A DNA stretch of 64,000 bases from Caldifarciminota bacterium (GTDB taxonomy: Bacteria > Hydrothermota > Hydrothermia > Hydrothermales > JAJRUZ01): assembly GCA_024277525.1 (NCBI GenBank), contig JAJRUZ010000065.1, positions 1-64,000 of the forward strand, written 5' to 3'. Under the pieces are notes generated by a model that did no database searches, had not been told where the DNA came from, and saw only the letters and a program-made list of their open reading frames with translations. Below are positions 9,833-19,082 of this stretch, one piece after another. Within the stretch, counting starts at the first letter, position 1. Each line of letters opens with the position of its first letter. Made by a program: the position numbers and the translations under genes.

Positions 9833-10908
9833 AAAATTTTTACCTCCTCGTCTTTGAATTTTTCTTTTTCTTTCATAATTTTATAGGATGTTCCGAAAAG
9901 GAAAGAAAAGGTAATACCCGAAGAGCCTCCATAAGAAATTAAAGGAAGAGGAACTCCTGTAACAGGAATAATACCGAGATTCACACCTATATGAACAAAT
10001 ACATTAAAAAATGTAAAAAGGGCTACGCCTAATACAAAAGTTTTATAGAACTCATCATTAATGGATATTCCACCATCAATTAAACTTTTTATTATATTCA
10101 AGTAAATAAACAAGAGAATAAACACTCCTATGAATCCTGTTTCCTCTGCTATTAAAGAGAATATGAAATCCTTGGATAGATCAGGCAAGAATTTATATTT
10201 AATTTTTCCTTTGCCTATCCCTACTCCCCAGAATCCGCCTCTTGATATTGCTATTTTTGCCTGTTTTACTTGATAATGTATTTTCTTCTCTTTAAAACTT
10301 TTAATTCTTTCCAGTACATAATCCCTTTTTATAAAAATTAAAGATATTAGAATCATGAATACGGAGAATGAGGAAATAGATAACCATTTGAGATTTATAC
10401 CTTTCAGAAACAGAAGGGAAATTGTTACAAAAAGTAAAGATATTATGACAGAAAAGTGTGGGGTTAAATAAAGTAAGATAATGGATATGAGGACAAATGT
10501 TAAAAAGCCGATTATTTTTATTTTATTCAGGTTTCCGCTTAGAAAATTTGAAATTTGTAATAAAAACCCGATTTTAAAAATTTCTGAAGGCTGAATTGTG
10601 AAACCTCCGAGAGGAATCCATCTGTATGTATCCTTTATTGATATTTTCATCATTATCGGAAGTGCGAGAAATATAAGCAATCCCCAGCTTATAAAAAATC
10701 TAAATTTTCGCAAAAGTGAAACAGGGAATAAAAGACCCGATATTAATCCGGTTATGTACAATATATTCCTTGATAGAATTTTTAAGGTTATATCCATAAA
10801 ATTTGTATCTTTTTCAATTATCCATGAATAAAAATGTGAAGAAAAAAGAAAAATAAAAGAAAGTATAATCAAGAGTATGACAAAGAAAATTAAATTCTTT
10901 TCACCCAT
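9811..10908 (-). CDS. ftsW: SEDS protein FtsW
   Basis: Multi-TM SEDS signature GVPLPLISYGGSS; dcw position. Confidence 0.93.
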   Translation of the reverse strand: MGEKNLIFFVILLIILSFIFLFSSHFYSWIIEKDTNFMDITLKILSRNILYITGLISGLLFPVSLLRKFRFFISWGLLIFLALPIMMKISIKDTYRWIPLGGFTIQPSEIFKIGFLLQISNFLSGNLNKIKIIGFLTFVLISIILLYLTPHFSVIISLLFVTISLLFLKGINLKWLSISSFSVFMILISLIFIKRDYVLERIKSFKEKKIHYQVKQAKIAISRGGFWGVGIGKGKIKYKFLPDLSKDFIFSLIAEETGFIGVFILLFIYLNIIKSLIDGGISINDEFYKTFVLGVALFTFFNVFVHIGVNLGIIPVTGVPLPLISYGGSSGITFSFLFGTSYKIMKEKEKFKDEEVKILWPRYSL

Positions 10909-12143
10909 TTTTTGAAATCATCTCCCCTTTCAGCATAATTTTTATAAAGATCAAAACTGGATAGACCGGGTGAGAAAAGTACAATATCGCCTTTTTCCGC
11001 TATCTTTGATGCTTCATACACACATTCTTTTACTGTATATACCCTGTTTGTTTTTACTAAAGCATTAAATCTGTTTTTAAGCATATCACCTGCTTCTCCG
11101 AATGTAATTAAGTATTTAACTTTATTTTTTATTTCATTTTCGATTATTCCAAAATCAAGGAATTTATTCTTTCCTCCCAAGATAAGTATTATATTTTTAT
11201 CATTAAAACTTTTTAATGCATATAAGACAGAATGCGGATTTGTGGATTTTGAATCATTTACCCATAAGACTTGGTCCTTTTCTCTTACTTTTTCCAATCT
11301 GTGGGGCAAGGGTTTCAAGTTACTTAAAACTTCCACAATTTTCTCTTTGTTTATCCCCATAAGATAGGAAATTAAAATTGAAAATGAAATATTGTATTTG
11401 TTTCCCATACCTATAAAATTGTCAAATGTATCCTCAATTGTTTCTTTTTTATTTTCAATATTTAAAATAAATTTTTTGTTATCGTAATATACACCTTTTA
11501 CTTCTTTCTTTAAAGATACAAAATATATATTTGTTTCTTTTTTAATTCCTTTCAGATTTTCATCATCGTAATTTAAAATCAGGAAAGAATCATTATTTAA
11601 ATTGCGCATTATTTTAAGTTTGTCTTTCATATACTCTTCAAAAGATATGTGAGAATCCAAGTGATCATGTGAGATATTTGTTATACAAGCAATAAAGGGT
11701 TTCAATTTTTTAGAAAAATGCAATTGAAAACTGGATAGTTCGATAACAAATATTCCCTCTCTGAAACAATAGTCACAGATAGGTTTGCCGATATTTCCTG
11801 CAAGAAATGTTTTTTGGGATTTTTCTGAATTTGATATAATATTGTAAATAAGATAGCAGGTAGTCGTTTTACCATTTGTTCCTGTTATTGCAATAATTTT
11901 ACCTTTAATAAATTTCAATCCCAAATCAATCTCCGGAACAATCTGGATTTCTATTTCTTCTGCTTTTTTTAATTTCTTATGATTCAATGGTATCCCCGGA
12001 CTTAATATTATTTTATCAAAATAAAGCAAAAACTCTTCATTTAAGAAATTTTTATCAATAATTTCATGATTTATATTCAGTTTATTCAGTAATCCACTGG
12101 CAGATCTTCCCGATAAACCGTATCCCCATACACAAATTTTCAT
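10890..12143 (-). CDS. murD: UDP-N-acetylmuramoylalanine--D-glutamate ligase MurD
   Basis: AITGTNGKTTT, NDSKSTNPHSVLYAL, FSPGLSSFDLYKNYAERGDDF. Confidence 0.96.
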   Translation of the reverse strand: MKICVWGYGLSGRSASGLLNKLNINHEIIDKNFLNEEFLLYFDKIILSPGIPLNHKKLKKAEEIEIQIVPEIDLGLKFIKGKIIAITGTNGKTTTCYLIYNIISNSEKSQKTFLAGNIGKPICDYCFREGIFVIELSSFQLHFSKKLKPFIACITNISHDHLDSHISFEEYMKDKLKIMRNLNNDSFLILNYDDENLKGIKKETNIYFVSLKKEVKGVYYDNKKFILNIENKKETIEDTFDNFIGMGNKYNISFSILISYLMGINKEKIVEVLSNLKPLPHRLEKVREKDQVLWVNDSKSTNPHSVLYALKSFNDKNIILILGGKNKFLDFGIIENEIKNKVKYLITFGEAGDMLKNRFNALVKTNRVYTVKECVYEASKIAEKGDIVLFSPGLSSFDLYKNYAERGDDFKKWVKRI

Positions 12144-13216
12144 CTTATCTTTAATGTGCTTACCGCAATTATTGAAAAAATAAGCGAGAGTATCCAGAAT
12201 CTTATAACAATTTTGGTTTCCGGTATACCTTTCTCTTCAAAGTGATGATGTATAGGAGCTTTTAAAAAAATTCTTTTACCGAATCTTCTGTACGAAAATA
12301 CCTGAAGCATTACACTTATTGTCTCAAAAACAAAAAGAAAACCTGCAATCGGGAGCAGTAATTCCTGCTTTATTAATGCAGCCATAACCGCAAGTCCTGC
12401 TCCTATGGCATGAGAACCGGTATCTCCCAAAAATATTTCAGCAGGATGAGAATTATACCACAAAAATCCGATTACTGCTCCTAAAAGAGCCGAACCAAAT
12501 ACTGCTATCTCCCATGATTTCGGAATGAAGAGAATATTTAAATATTCGGCAATTTTAGCATGTCCTCCTGCGTAAGCAAGTATTACAAATGCAAATATAC
12601 AGGGAGCTGCAGCACCTGCTGCAAGTCCGTCCAATCCATCGGCTAAATTAACCGAATTTATTGTTCCGAGAAACATGAAAAATAAAAGAAAAGGATAAAG
12701 AATACCGAAAGGAATAAGAAAATTTTTTATAAAAATCATCTGCGTTTTAAATCTGTGAGATGGATCAAATAAGTAGAAATAAAAAACTATTAAAATAATG
12801 GTAAATAACATTTGTAAAAGAAATTTGGGAATCTGATTTAATCCCTTTCCATTTTTTACTTTGAGAACATCATCCAACAACCCTATCAATCCGAAGCCTA
12901 AAAAACCTGTTAATGCTGCATATAAAAAAGGATTCCTTAAATCTCCCCATAATAACAGGGAAATAAGAACAGAGATTGCTATAAGAATTCCACCTGCAGT
13001 GGGTGTTCCCTCTTTTTTCTTGTGAGATAAAGGCACATCTTCACTTATCCTTTCCAAAAGCCCGAATTTTTTTGTCATCTTTATGAAATAAGGAGTTAAA
13101 ATAATCACAAATAAAAATGCAGTAACTCCTGCATATGCTGCTCTGAATGTAACATACCCGAACAGATTAAAGGGAGTCCATATTTTTTTCAAGGGATATA
13201 AAAGTAAAGGTAGCAT
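12140..13216 (-). CDS. mraY: Phospho-N-acetylmuramoyl-pentapeptide transferase MraY
   Basis: NSVNLADGLDGLAAG, LGDTGSHAIGAGLAV, KAPIHHHFE. Confidence 0.97.
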   Translation of the reverse strand: MLPLLLYPLKKIWTPFNLFGYVTFRAAYAGVTAFLFVIILTPYFIKMTKKFGLLERISEDVPLSHKKKEGTPTAGGILIAISVLISLLLWGDLRNPFLYAALTGFLGFGLIGLLDDVLKVKNGKGLNQIPKFLLQMLFTIILIVFYFYLFDPSHRFKTQMIFIKNFLIPFGILYPFLLFFMFLGTINSVNLADGLDGLAAGAAAPCIFAFVILAYAGGHAKIAEYLNILFIPKSWEIAVFGSALLGAVIGFLWYNSHPAEIFLGDTGSHAIGAGLAVMAALIKQELLLPIAGFLFVFETISVMLQVFSYRRFGKRIFLKAPIHHHFEEKGIPETKIVIRFWILSLIFSIIAVSTLKIR

Positions 13217-13217
13217 T

Positions 13218-14485
13218 CTATTCCTCCAATAATTTTTCCATTTCCATTCTTCTTGAACCTTTTATCAAAATTACACTATCCCTTTTCATCAATTCATACA
13301 GCTTTTGTTTCATTTCCTTTTTATCTTTATAATGTTTGGCAAATAACCCGATTTTATTCGCTTCTTCTGCTGTAAGTTTGGAAAATTCCCCATAAGTAAA
13401 GATTCCATTAAAGTCTTTTACTTTAACAATATGAGCTATTTCCCTATGATACATTTCCGAATATTTTCCAAGCTCAAGCATATCTCCCATAAAAAGGTAC
13501 TTTTCTTTTTTATGAAATAAATTAACTGCTTTAATAGCATCTTCCATGGAGATAGGATTTGCATTATAAGAATCAAGTATAATAACAGAGTTCCTGATTT
13601 GCTTAATTTCCATTCTCATTTCGGGGAATTTGAAACCTTCAAATGGGTTATTCCCGATGTCAATTTTAAGAATTTGAGCAGTTTTTAAGGCACATAAAGC
13701 ATTTTCAGCCATACCGAAACTCGGAACAGGAAGGAAAAATTCATATTCGTCTATATACATAAGTCTCTCACCGTCCCATCTAAGTTTTTCTTCATCCAGA
13801 TAATAAAAAACTTTATTTGCTTTTGTTTTAATTCTCTCGGAAAGGGAGAATTTCTGTTTATAATCGCAAATCCCGAATTTGGCAATTTTTCAAATAATTT
13901 TGTCTTTTCTTCAAAAACACCCTCAAGGTTTTCAAGACCCTCAAGGTGAGAAGGACCTATTTTTGTTAAAATACCTATGTCAGGTTTTACTAAGTCAGAG
14001 AGTTCTTCCATTTCACCTTTTTTATTTATTCCGATTTCTGTAACAATATACTCAGCATCAAAGGGAGCATTAAGTAATGTAAGGGATACTCCTATAAAAT
14101 TATTAAAACTTTTGGGTGAAGGATAAACTTTCCTGTTTGCTTTTGAGAGAAGGAACGATATCATAAATTTAGTTGTTGTCTTACCCACGGATCCGGTTAT
14201 AGCAATTACCTTTGATTTTATCTTCTTTCTTCTGTGTTTAGCTAATTCCACTAAGAAGGAAAATGTATCTTTTACAAATAAAATTCTTTCATTTTTGTAA
14301 GTATTTTTAAACTCTTCGGGCACAACACTGTAAATTGCTCCCTTTTTTAGTGCCTCTTCTGCATAAAGAGCCCCGTGTGTTTTTTCTCCTTTCAACGCTA
14401 CAAAAATTTCACCTTGCTTAACTTTTCTCGAGTCAATACTGACCCCCTTTATCTTATCAAGAATATCCAGAATTTTTTCTTTCAT
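13218..14485 (-). pseudogene. murF: MurF, split into two ORFs by an apparent single-base frame break near 13821-13830
   Basis: ORF 13751..14485 carries the N-terminal and ATP-binding part (AITGSVGKTTTKFM); ORF 13218..13760 carries the C-terminal part (ILDSYNANPISMEDA). A -1 shift at TTA-AAA gives ...RELKTKANKVFYYLDEEKLRWDGERLMYIDEYEF. Confidence 0.9.
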
Positions 14486-15941
14486 TATTTTAATTCCTCC
14501 AAAACTTTCATCACTTCCTTTTTATCACTGAACGGTATTTTTCTACCTTTTATTTCCATATAGTCTTCATGACCCTTACCTGCTATAAGAACTATATCAC
14601 CTTTTTCTGCTTCTTTAATTGCCATTTTAATTGCCCTACTCCTATCCGGTTCAATTTTAACCTTATCCCTTTCACCTTCAGGAATCCCTGAAAGAATATT
14701 ATCAATTATTTCAATCGGATCCTCATCCCTGGGATTATCATTTGTTAATATGATTAAATCAGAAAATTCATACGCTACCTTACCCATTAATGGTCTTTTA
14801 TCTTATCCCTGTTTCCGCCTGCTCCGAATACGGTTATAATCCGTGTAGGTAAAAGTGAGGAAAGTGTTTCAAGACATGCCCGAAGTGCATCAGGAGTGTG
14901 GGCATAGTCAATATATATCTTTATTCCTCTTTTATTTTTGACTTCTTCCAATCTTCCTTCTATCCCTCTAAATTCTCCGATATGTTTAACAAAATCTTTT
15001 TCTCTAAATCCGAATTCCTTAAGTAAAGCGAAAACAGAACAGATATTATATGCATTAAACTTACCCACAATTTTTGTTTCAAAACTTGAAATTTTATTAT
15101 TTTTATACTCAATTTTTAAGCCCATTCCTTCGGGTGATATGTAATTTATAAATGCCCTGTAATCAAGATTTTCCAAATATAATCCGTAAGTCACTTTTTT
15201 TATGCCTTTCACCTCATTGAAAACTCTTTTTCCATAATTGTTTTCTATATTTATGACTGCTATTCCGTCTTTTTTAATGAGTCTAAATGCTTTTTTCTTT
15301 GCATTATAATAATTTTCCATTGTTTTATGAAAATCAAGGTGATCCCTTGATAAACCTGTGTATATAAGAGCCTCAAGATTAATATCCTCTATTCTCCTCT
15401 GCTCAAGACCATGAGAAGTCACTTCCATAAACAAATATTCAATTCTTTCTTTCTCCATCTGATTAAAAATTCGGTAAATATGCGTAGCAGGAGGAGTTGT
15501 ATAGCCTCTGTATAGAATTTTATCTTTTACTTTTGAACTTAATGTCCCTATAACTCCGTTTTTAATACCTATTTTCTCAAAGACAAATGATAAAAGATTT
15601 GCAATTGTAGATTTTCCGTTTGTTCCGGTAATCCCTATGATTTTAAATTTCGGCTTTCCGTAAAATTTTTTTAATATATTATGCATTGTTTTATAAATCT
15701 CAGGGGTAATGAACTGAGTAATTTTGATGTCCTTAATCTCTTTATCCGTAACTACACACACAGCACCTCTTTTTACAGCCTCTTTTACATACTTTCTACC
15801 TTCTGTTTTTAAACCCTTCAATGATATAAAAACAAATCCATCTTCCACTTCTTTTGAATTTTCAGCAATTCCTTTTACAACTTTATCTTTGAAATTTAAG
15901 AACCTTCCACTTTCTTTTGAAAATAAAGTTTTAAGCCTCAT
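14485..15941 (-). pseudogene. murE: MurE, split into two ORFs by an apparent single-base frame break near 14796-14800
   Basis: N-part ITGTNGKSTIANLLSFVFEK ... VFGAGGNRDKIKDH-stop; C-part MGKVAYEFSDLIILTNDNPRDEDP. A -1 shift at ATA-AAA restores the expected GAGGNRDKIKRPLMGKVA. Confidence 0.92.
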
Positions 15942-17451
15942 ATCTATTGAATCCGTAAATTAATATTATTTTTTTTGCTATTAATTTAAACATTTCAGGT
16001 ATAATCTCGGAGGAGAACCTGACTCCTTTGGGTTCATCAAGTCCTATATATATTAGAATAACAGGATTTTCTTTCGGAAAAAAACCCACAAAACTCATTA
16101 TGGACAACTCATCTGAATATTTACCTTTAACATACTTCTGTGCAGTGCCTGTTTTGCCGCATATCTTGATACCTTTAATTTTTGCCTTTTTACCGCTACC
16201 GTATTCAACCACTTTTTCAAGTATATTTTTAAGAACAAAACTTACCTTTTCATCAAATATTTTTCTTATGATTATTTTGTTCGGGAATTCTTTATATTTT
16301 TCTTCCCTTTTTACACCTTTTATTAAAATAGGCTGTAGCAGATATCCTCCGTTTGCTATTGCTGAGTAAAAAAATGCAATCTGAAGGGGTGTAACCCTTA
16401 ATCCCTGACCGAAAGAGAAGGCAAACAAGTCAACCTTTGTCCATTTCTTATAACTTTTTATTCTTCCTGCATTCTCACCCGGAAATAATATACCTGTTCT
16501 TGTTCCGAAACCGCATAATTTTGCAAATTTCTCGATTTCTTTGGGACTTAATCTCTTAGCTACCTGCGATATTCCGATATTTGAAGAATGCACAATTATT
16601 TCCTCCAAGTTAAAAAATTTCTTTTTTTTATATCGTATTTCAGGATCATTTATTGTGATATTTCCTATCACTATGGGCTTCGAGACATCAAACATTTCAT
16701 TTAATTTGACTTTTAAATTTTTTAATGCATATAGCGCTGTAAGGGGTTTAAAAACGGAACCCGGCTCAAATGAGTATTGAACAGGATTATGTCGGAAATG
16801 GATGTTATCGTATTCATAATATCTCTCCGGGTTAAAAAATGGATAGGAGCAAGAAGCAAGGATCTCTCCGTTTCTCGGATCAACTGCTATAACCCATCCC
16901 CTTTTCGCTTTATATCTTTCTGCATATTTTTTTAACACTTCAGCACATATTTTTTGAATCCTTATATCAATTGTTAAAATCAAATCACTTCCATCTTTCG
17001 GCAGAATAATTTTACCTTCCGGAAGGGGCAAGTATTTCCCATCCGCTGTTCTGAAATAATACATCTTACCATCTTTTCCTTTTAAATCTTTATTAAATTC
17101 ATATTCTATTCCTTCAAGACCCTCCCCATCTACATTCACAAATCCGATCAGATTACTTGTTATCCAACCGAAAGGATATTTTCTTTTCCATTCCCCGTCT
17201 TCATATATTGAAACAGCAAGCGGAACGAGATTTCTGTCATAAATGTCTCCCCGTTTTGCTTTAATCCTTTTTATCCTTATAAATTCTCTCTCTCCCTGCT
17301 CCTCATATATTTCTCCGAATGGAAGCAATTGATAAGAAATTGATTTATAAAATAAAAGAACAAAAGAAGATAGAATTAACATTTTAAAAAATTTTGCCCT
17401 TATTATCTCTTTTTTATTTTTTTTCAGCATAGTAATGCTGTTTTTCTTCAT
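15931..17451 (-). CDS. ftsI: Division-type class B penicillin-binding protein (FtsI/PBP3)
   Basis: RGDIYDRN, EPGSVFKP (SxxK), SSN, GKTGTAQK; dcw position. Confidence 0.93.
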   Translation of the reverse strand: MKKNSITMLKKNKKEIIRAKFFKMLILSSFVLLFYKSISYQLLPFGEIYEEQGEREFIRIKRIKAKRGDIYDRNLVPLAVSIYEDGEWKRKYPFGWITSNLIGFVNVDGEGLEGIEYEFNKDLKGKDGKMYYFRTADGKYLPLPEGKIILPKDGSDLILTIDIRIQKICAEVLKKYAERYKAKRGWVIAVDPRNGEILASCSYPFFNPERYYEYDNIHFRHNPVQYSFEPGSVFKPLTALYALKNLKVKLNEMFDVSKPIVIGNITINDPEIRYKKKKFFNLEEIIVHSSNIGISQVAKRLSPKEIEKFAKLCGFGTRTGILFPGENAGRIKSYKKWTKVDLFAFSFGQGLRVTPLQIAFFYSAIANGGYLLQPILIKGVKREEKYKEFPNKIIIRKIFDEKVSFVLKNILEKVVEYGSGKKAKIKGIKICGKTGTAQKYVKGKYSDELSIMSFVGFFPKENPVILIYIGLDEPKGVRFSSEIIPEMFKLIAKKIILIYGFNRYEA

Positions 17452-17635
17452 TAAGAAAACACATCTTTAAAAATTCCATTTTCTTTAAGTTGACCCTGTA
17501 TTCAAGCTCAAGAAGTTCTTTTTCTTTTTGATAAATTTGTCTGGATTTCTCCACAACTTTACCCCTTAATAAAAGGAGGATGAAAATATAGGCAAATATA
17601 AACACAAAGAGAACCAATTTTTTCCTTTTTTTCAT
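17414..17635 (-). CDS. FtsL-like small bitopic protein
   Basis: 73 aa, N-terminal TM followed by coiled-coil-like segment, located between rsmH and ftsI. Confidence 0.6.
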   Translation of the reverse strand: MKKRKKLVLFVFIFAYIFILLLLRGKVVEKSRQIYQKEKELLELEYRVNLKKMEFLKMCFLNEEKQHYYAEKK

Positions 17636-18528
17636 ATTTTTTCTCCTGCCCTTAATTTACATGACCTGCAATTGGGTTTCTCTTTAATCTCCCGAGCAGA
17701 AGGAGATAAAGGTTTCTTTGTTAATATTTTAAATTCCTTGTTTTTCAAAAAATTTTTGATTATTCTATCTTCAATTGAATGGTATGTAAGAAACACCACC
17801 CTTGCTCCTTTTCTGAGAATAGATGGCAGGAGACTTAATACTTTTTGAATATTTTGAATTTCATTATTAACCCAGATTCTGAATGCTTGATATGTTTTTT
17901 GCAATATTTTATCCTTATTTCCCCTCAATCCTTTTAAAATGATTTCATTAAACTCAAAAGTTGTTTTTATATCCGTGCTTTTTCTCTCTTTTATAATATT
18001 TTGCGCTATTTTCTTCCAATTTTTTAATTCTCCGTATTCTTTTAAAATTTCTCCTATTTCTTTTTCCCTCAGTTTCTTAAGATGATAATAAAGCGGTTTT
18101 CCTTCCTCAGGGTTGTATCTCATATCAAGTATTTCATTCCTTTTATAAGTAAAGCCTCTTTTTGAGGATGAGATATGAAAAAATGAGACACCGAAATCAA
18201 ACAAAATACCGTCAATTTTTTTGATATTTTCTTTTTGAAGCACTTCCGGAATATCGGTGAAACTTTTGTTAAAAATTTTGAAATTTTTATAAATATTTTC
18301 GAATTCTTTTCCTCTTTTGAAAAGATAAGGGTCTTTTTCAAATGCAATCAGGATCCCATGCGGGATTTTGTTTAAAATCTCAAATGAATGCCCCCCTGTT
18401 CCGAAAGTCGCGTCAATCACAATATTTTTTTCTTTAAGATTAAGAAAATATATTACTTCTTTAATCATACATGAAGGGTGAATTTTTAGTCCTTTATCAG
18501 AATTTAAAATCACCAAAGTATTCATCAT
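17632..18528 (-). CDS. rsmH: 16S rRNA (cytosine-1402-N4) methyltransferase RsmH (MraW)
   Basis: VIDATFGTGGHSFEIL, GILFDFGVSFFHI, FLTYHSIEDRIIKNF, KPLSPSAREIKENP-like C-terminus. Confidence 0.96.
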   Translation of the reverse strand: MMNTLVILNSDKGLKIHPSCMIKEVIYFLNLKEKNIVIDATFGTGGHSFEILNKIPHGILIAFEKDPYLFKRGKEFENIYKNFKIFNKSFTDIPEVLQKENIKKIDGILFDFGVSFFHISSSKRGFTYKRNEILDMRYNPEEGKPLYYHLKKLREKEIGEILKEYGELKNWKKIAQNIIKERKSTDIKTTFEFNEIILKGLRGNKDKILQKTYQAFRIWVNNEIQNIQKVLSLLPSILRKGARVVFLTYHSIEDRIIKNFLKNKEFKILTKKPLSPSAREIKEKPNCRSCKLRAGEKI

Positions 18529-18937
18529 AGTTGATTTTGTCTTTCATTTGGGAGGTCAAAGTTTCATATTTTTCAGGATCCCATATTTCAATCCAGGCAT
18601 ACATTCTAACAAATCTGCATGTTTTTTTAATTCCCGCATATTCCGCAAGATGTCCGGGGATCAGGATTCTTCCGTGAGAATCAAATTCTGTTTCAACCGC
18701 GTCTCCGAGAATCTGTCTCATTGCGAACCTGTTTTTTAAATCTCCTATTCCTCTCTCTCTGAATGCCCTCTCAAAATTTCTCCATTCCCTTTCAGAGAAT
18801 ACCCATATGCATTCATCGGGTCCTCTTGTAAGTATAATTTTACCATTTTTTTCAGGGGAGAGCACCTTCCTCAAATCATGAGGAAAGGAAACTCTCCCTT
18901 TATCATCAACCGGATTTATACGATTATTTCTTCCCAC
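18497..18937 (-). CDS. mraZ: Transcriptional regulator MraZ; start revised to GTG at 18937
   Basis: INPVDDKGRVSFPHDLR and the second repeat FDSHGRILIPGHLAEYAGI; the long ORF start at 18994 overlaps the -35 box, so the in-frame GTG at 18937 fits better. Confidence 0.88.
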   Translation of the reverse strand: MGRNNRINPVDDKGRVSFPHDLRKVLSPEKNGKIILTRGPDECIWVFSEREWRNFERAFRERGIGDLKNRFAMRQILGDAVETEFDSHGRILIPGHLAEYAGIKKTCRFVRMYAWIEIWDPEKYETLTSQMKDKINYDEYFGDFKF

Positions 18938-18957
18938 TTTTTCCCACTTATTCCCAC
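18931..18957 (-). promoter_or_regulatory. Three MraZ-type GTGGGAA boxes at exact 10-bp spacing
   Basis: Minus strand GTGGGAATAAGTGGGAAAAAGTGGGAA. Confidence 0.8.
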
Positions 18958-18965
18958 AAGGCAAA

Positions 18966-18994
18966 ATTATAAGAAAAAAGGAATCATTTGTCAA
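18966..18994 (-). promoter_or_regulatory. Consensus sigma70 promoter TTGACA-17-TATAAT for the dcw operon
   Basis: Minus strand TTGACAAATGATTCCTTTTTTCTTATAAT. Confidence 0.8.
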
Positions 18995-19008
18995 GTTTTT
19001 TATAAAAA

Positions 19009-19032
19009 ATGTGGAAAACTATGTGGAAAACT
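19009..19032. repeat. Perfect 12-bp tandem duplication ATGTGGAAAACT x2 (contains TTTTCCACA, DnaA-box-like)
   Basis: ATGTGGAAAACTATGTGGAAAACT upstream of the mraZ promoter. Confidence 0.7.
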
Positions 19033-19082
19033 CGGAAGGTTGCAAAATTACTTACAGGGACAAGGGTTTTAAATGTTCAAAT

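Noticed and set aside
13821-13830. Programmed -1 ribosomal frameshifting in murE/murF as a confident claim
   Set aside because: The slip sites have only four As and no obvious strong downstream structure; a missing base in an A-run is simpler, so this is reported only as a question.
18938-18994. Longer mraZ start at 18994 (MTNDSFFLIILPCGNKWEKV...)
   Set aside because: This segment overlaps a consensus promoter and the MraZ boxes; the GTG at 18937 is the better start.
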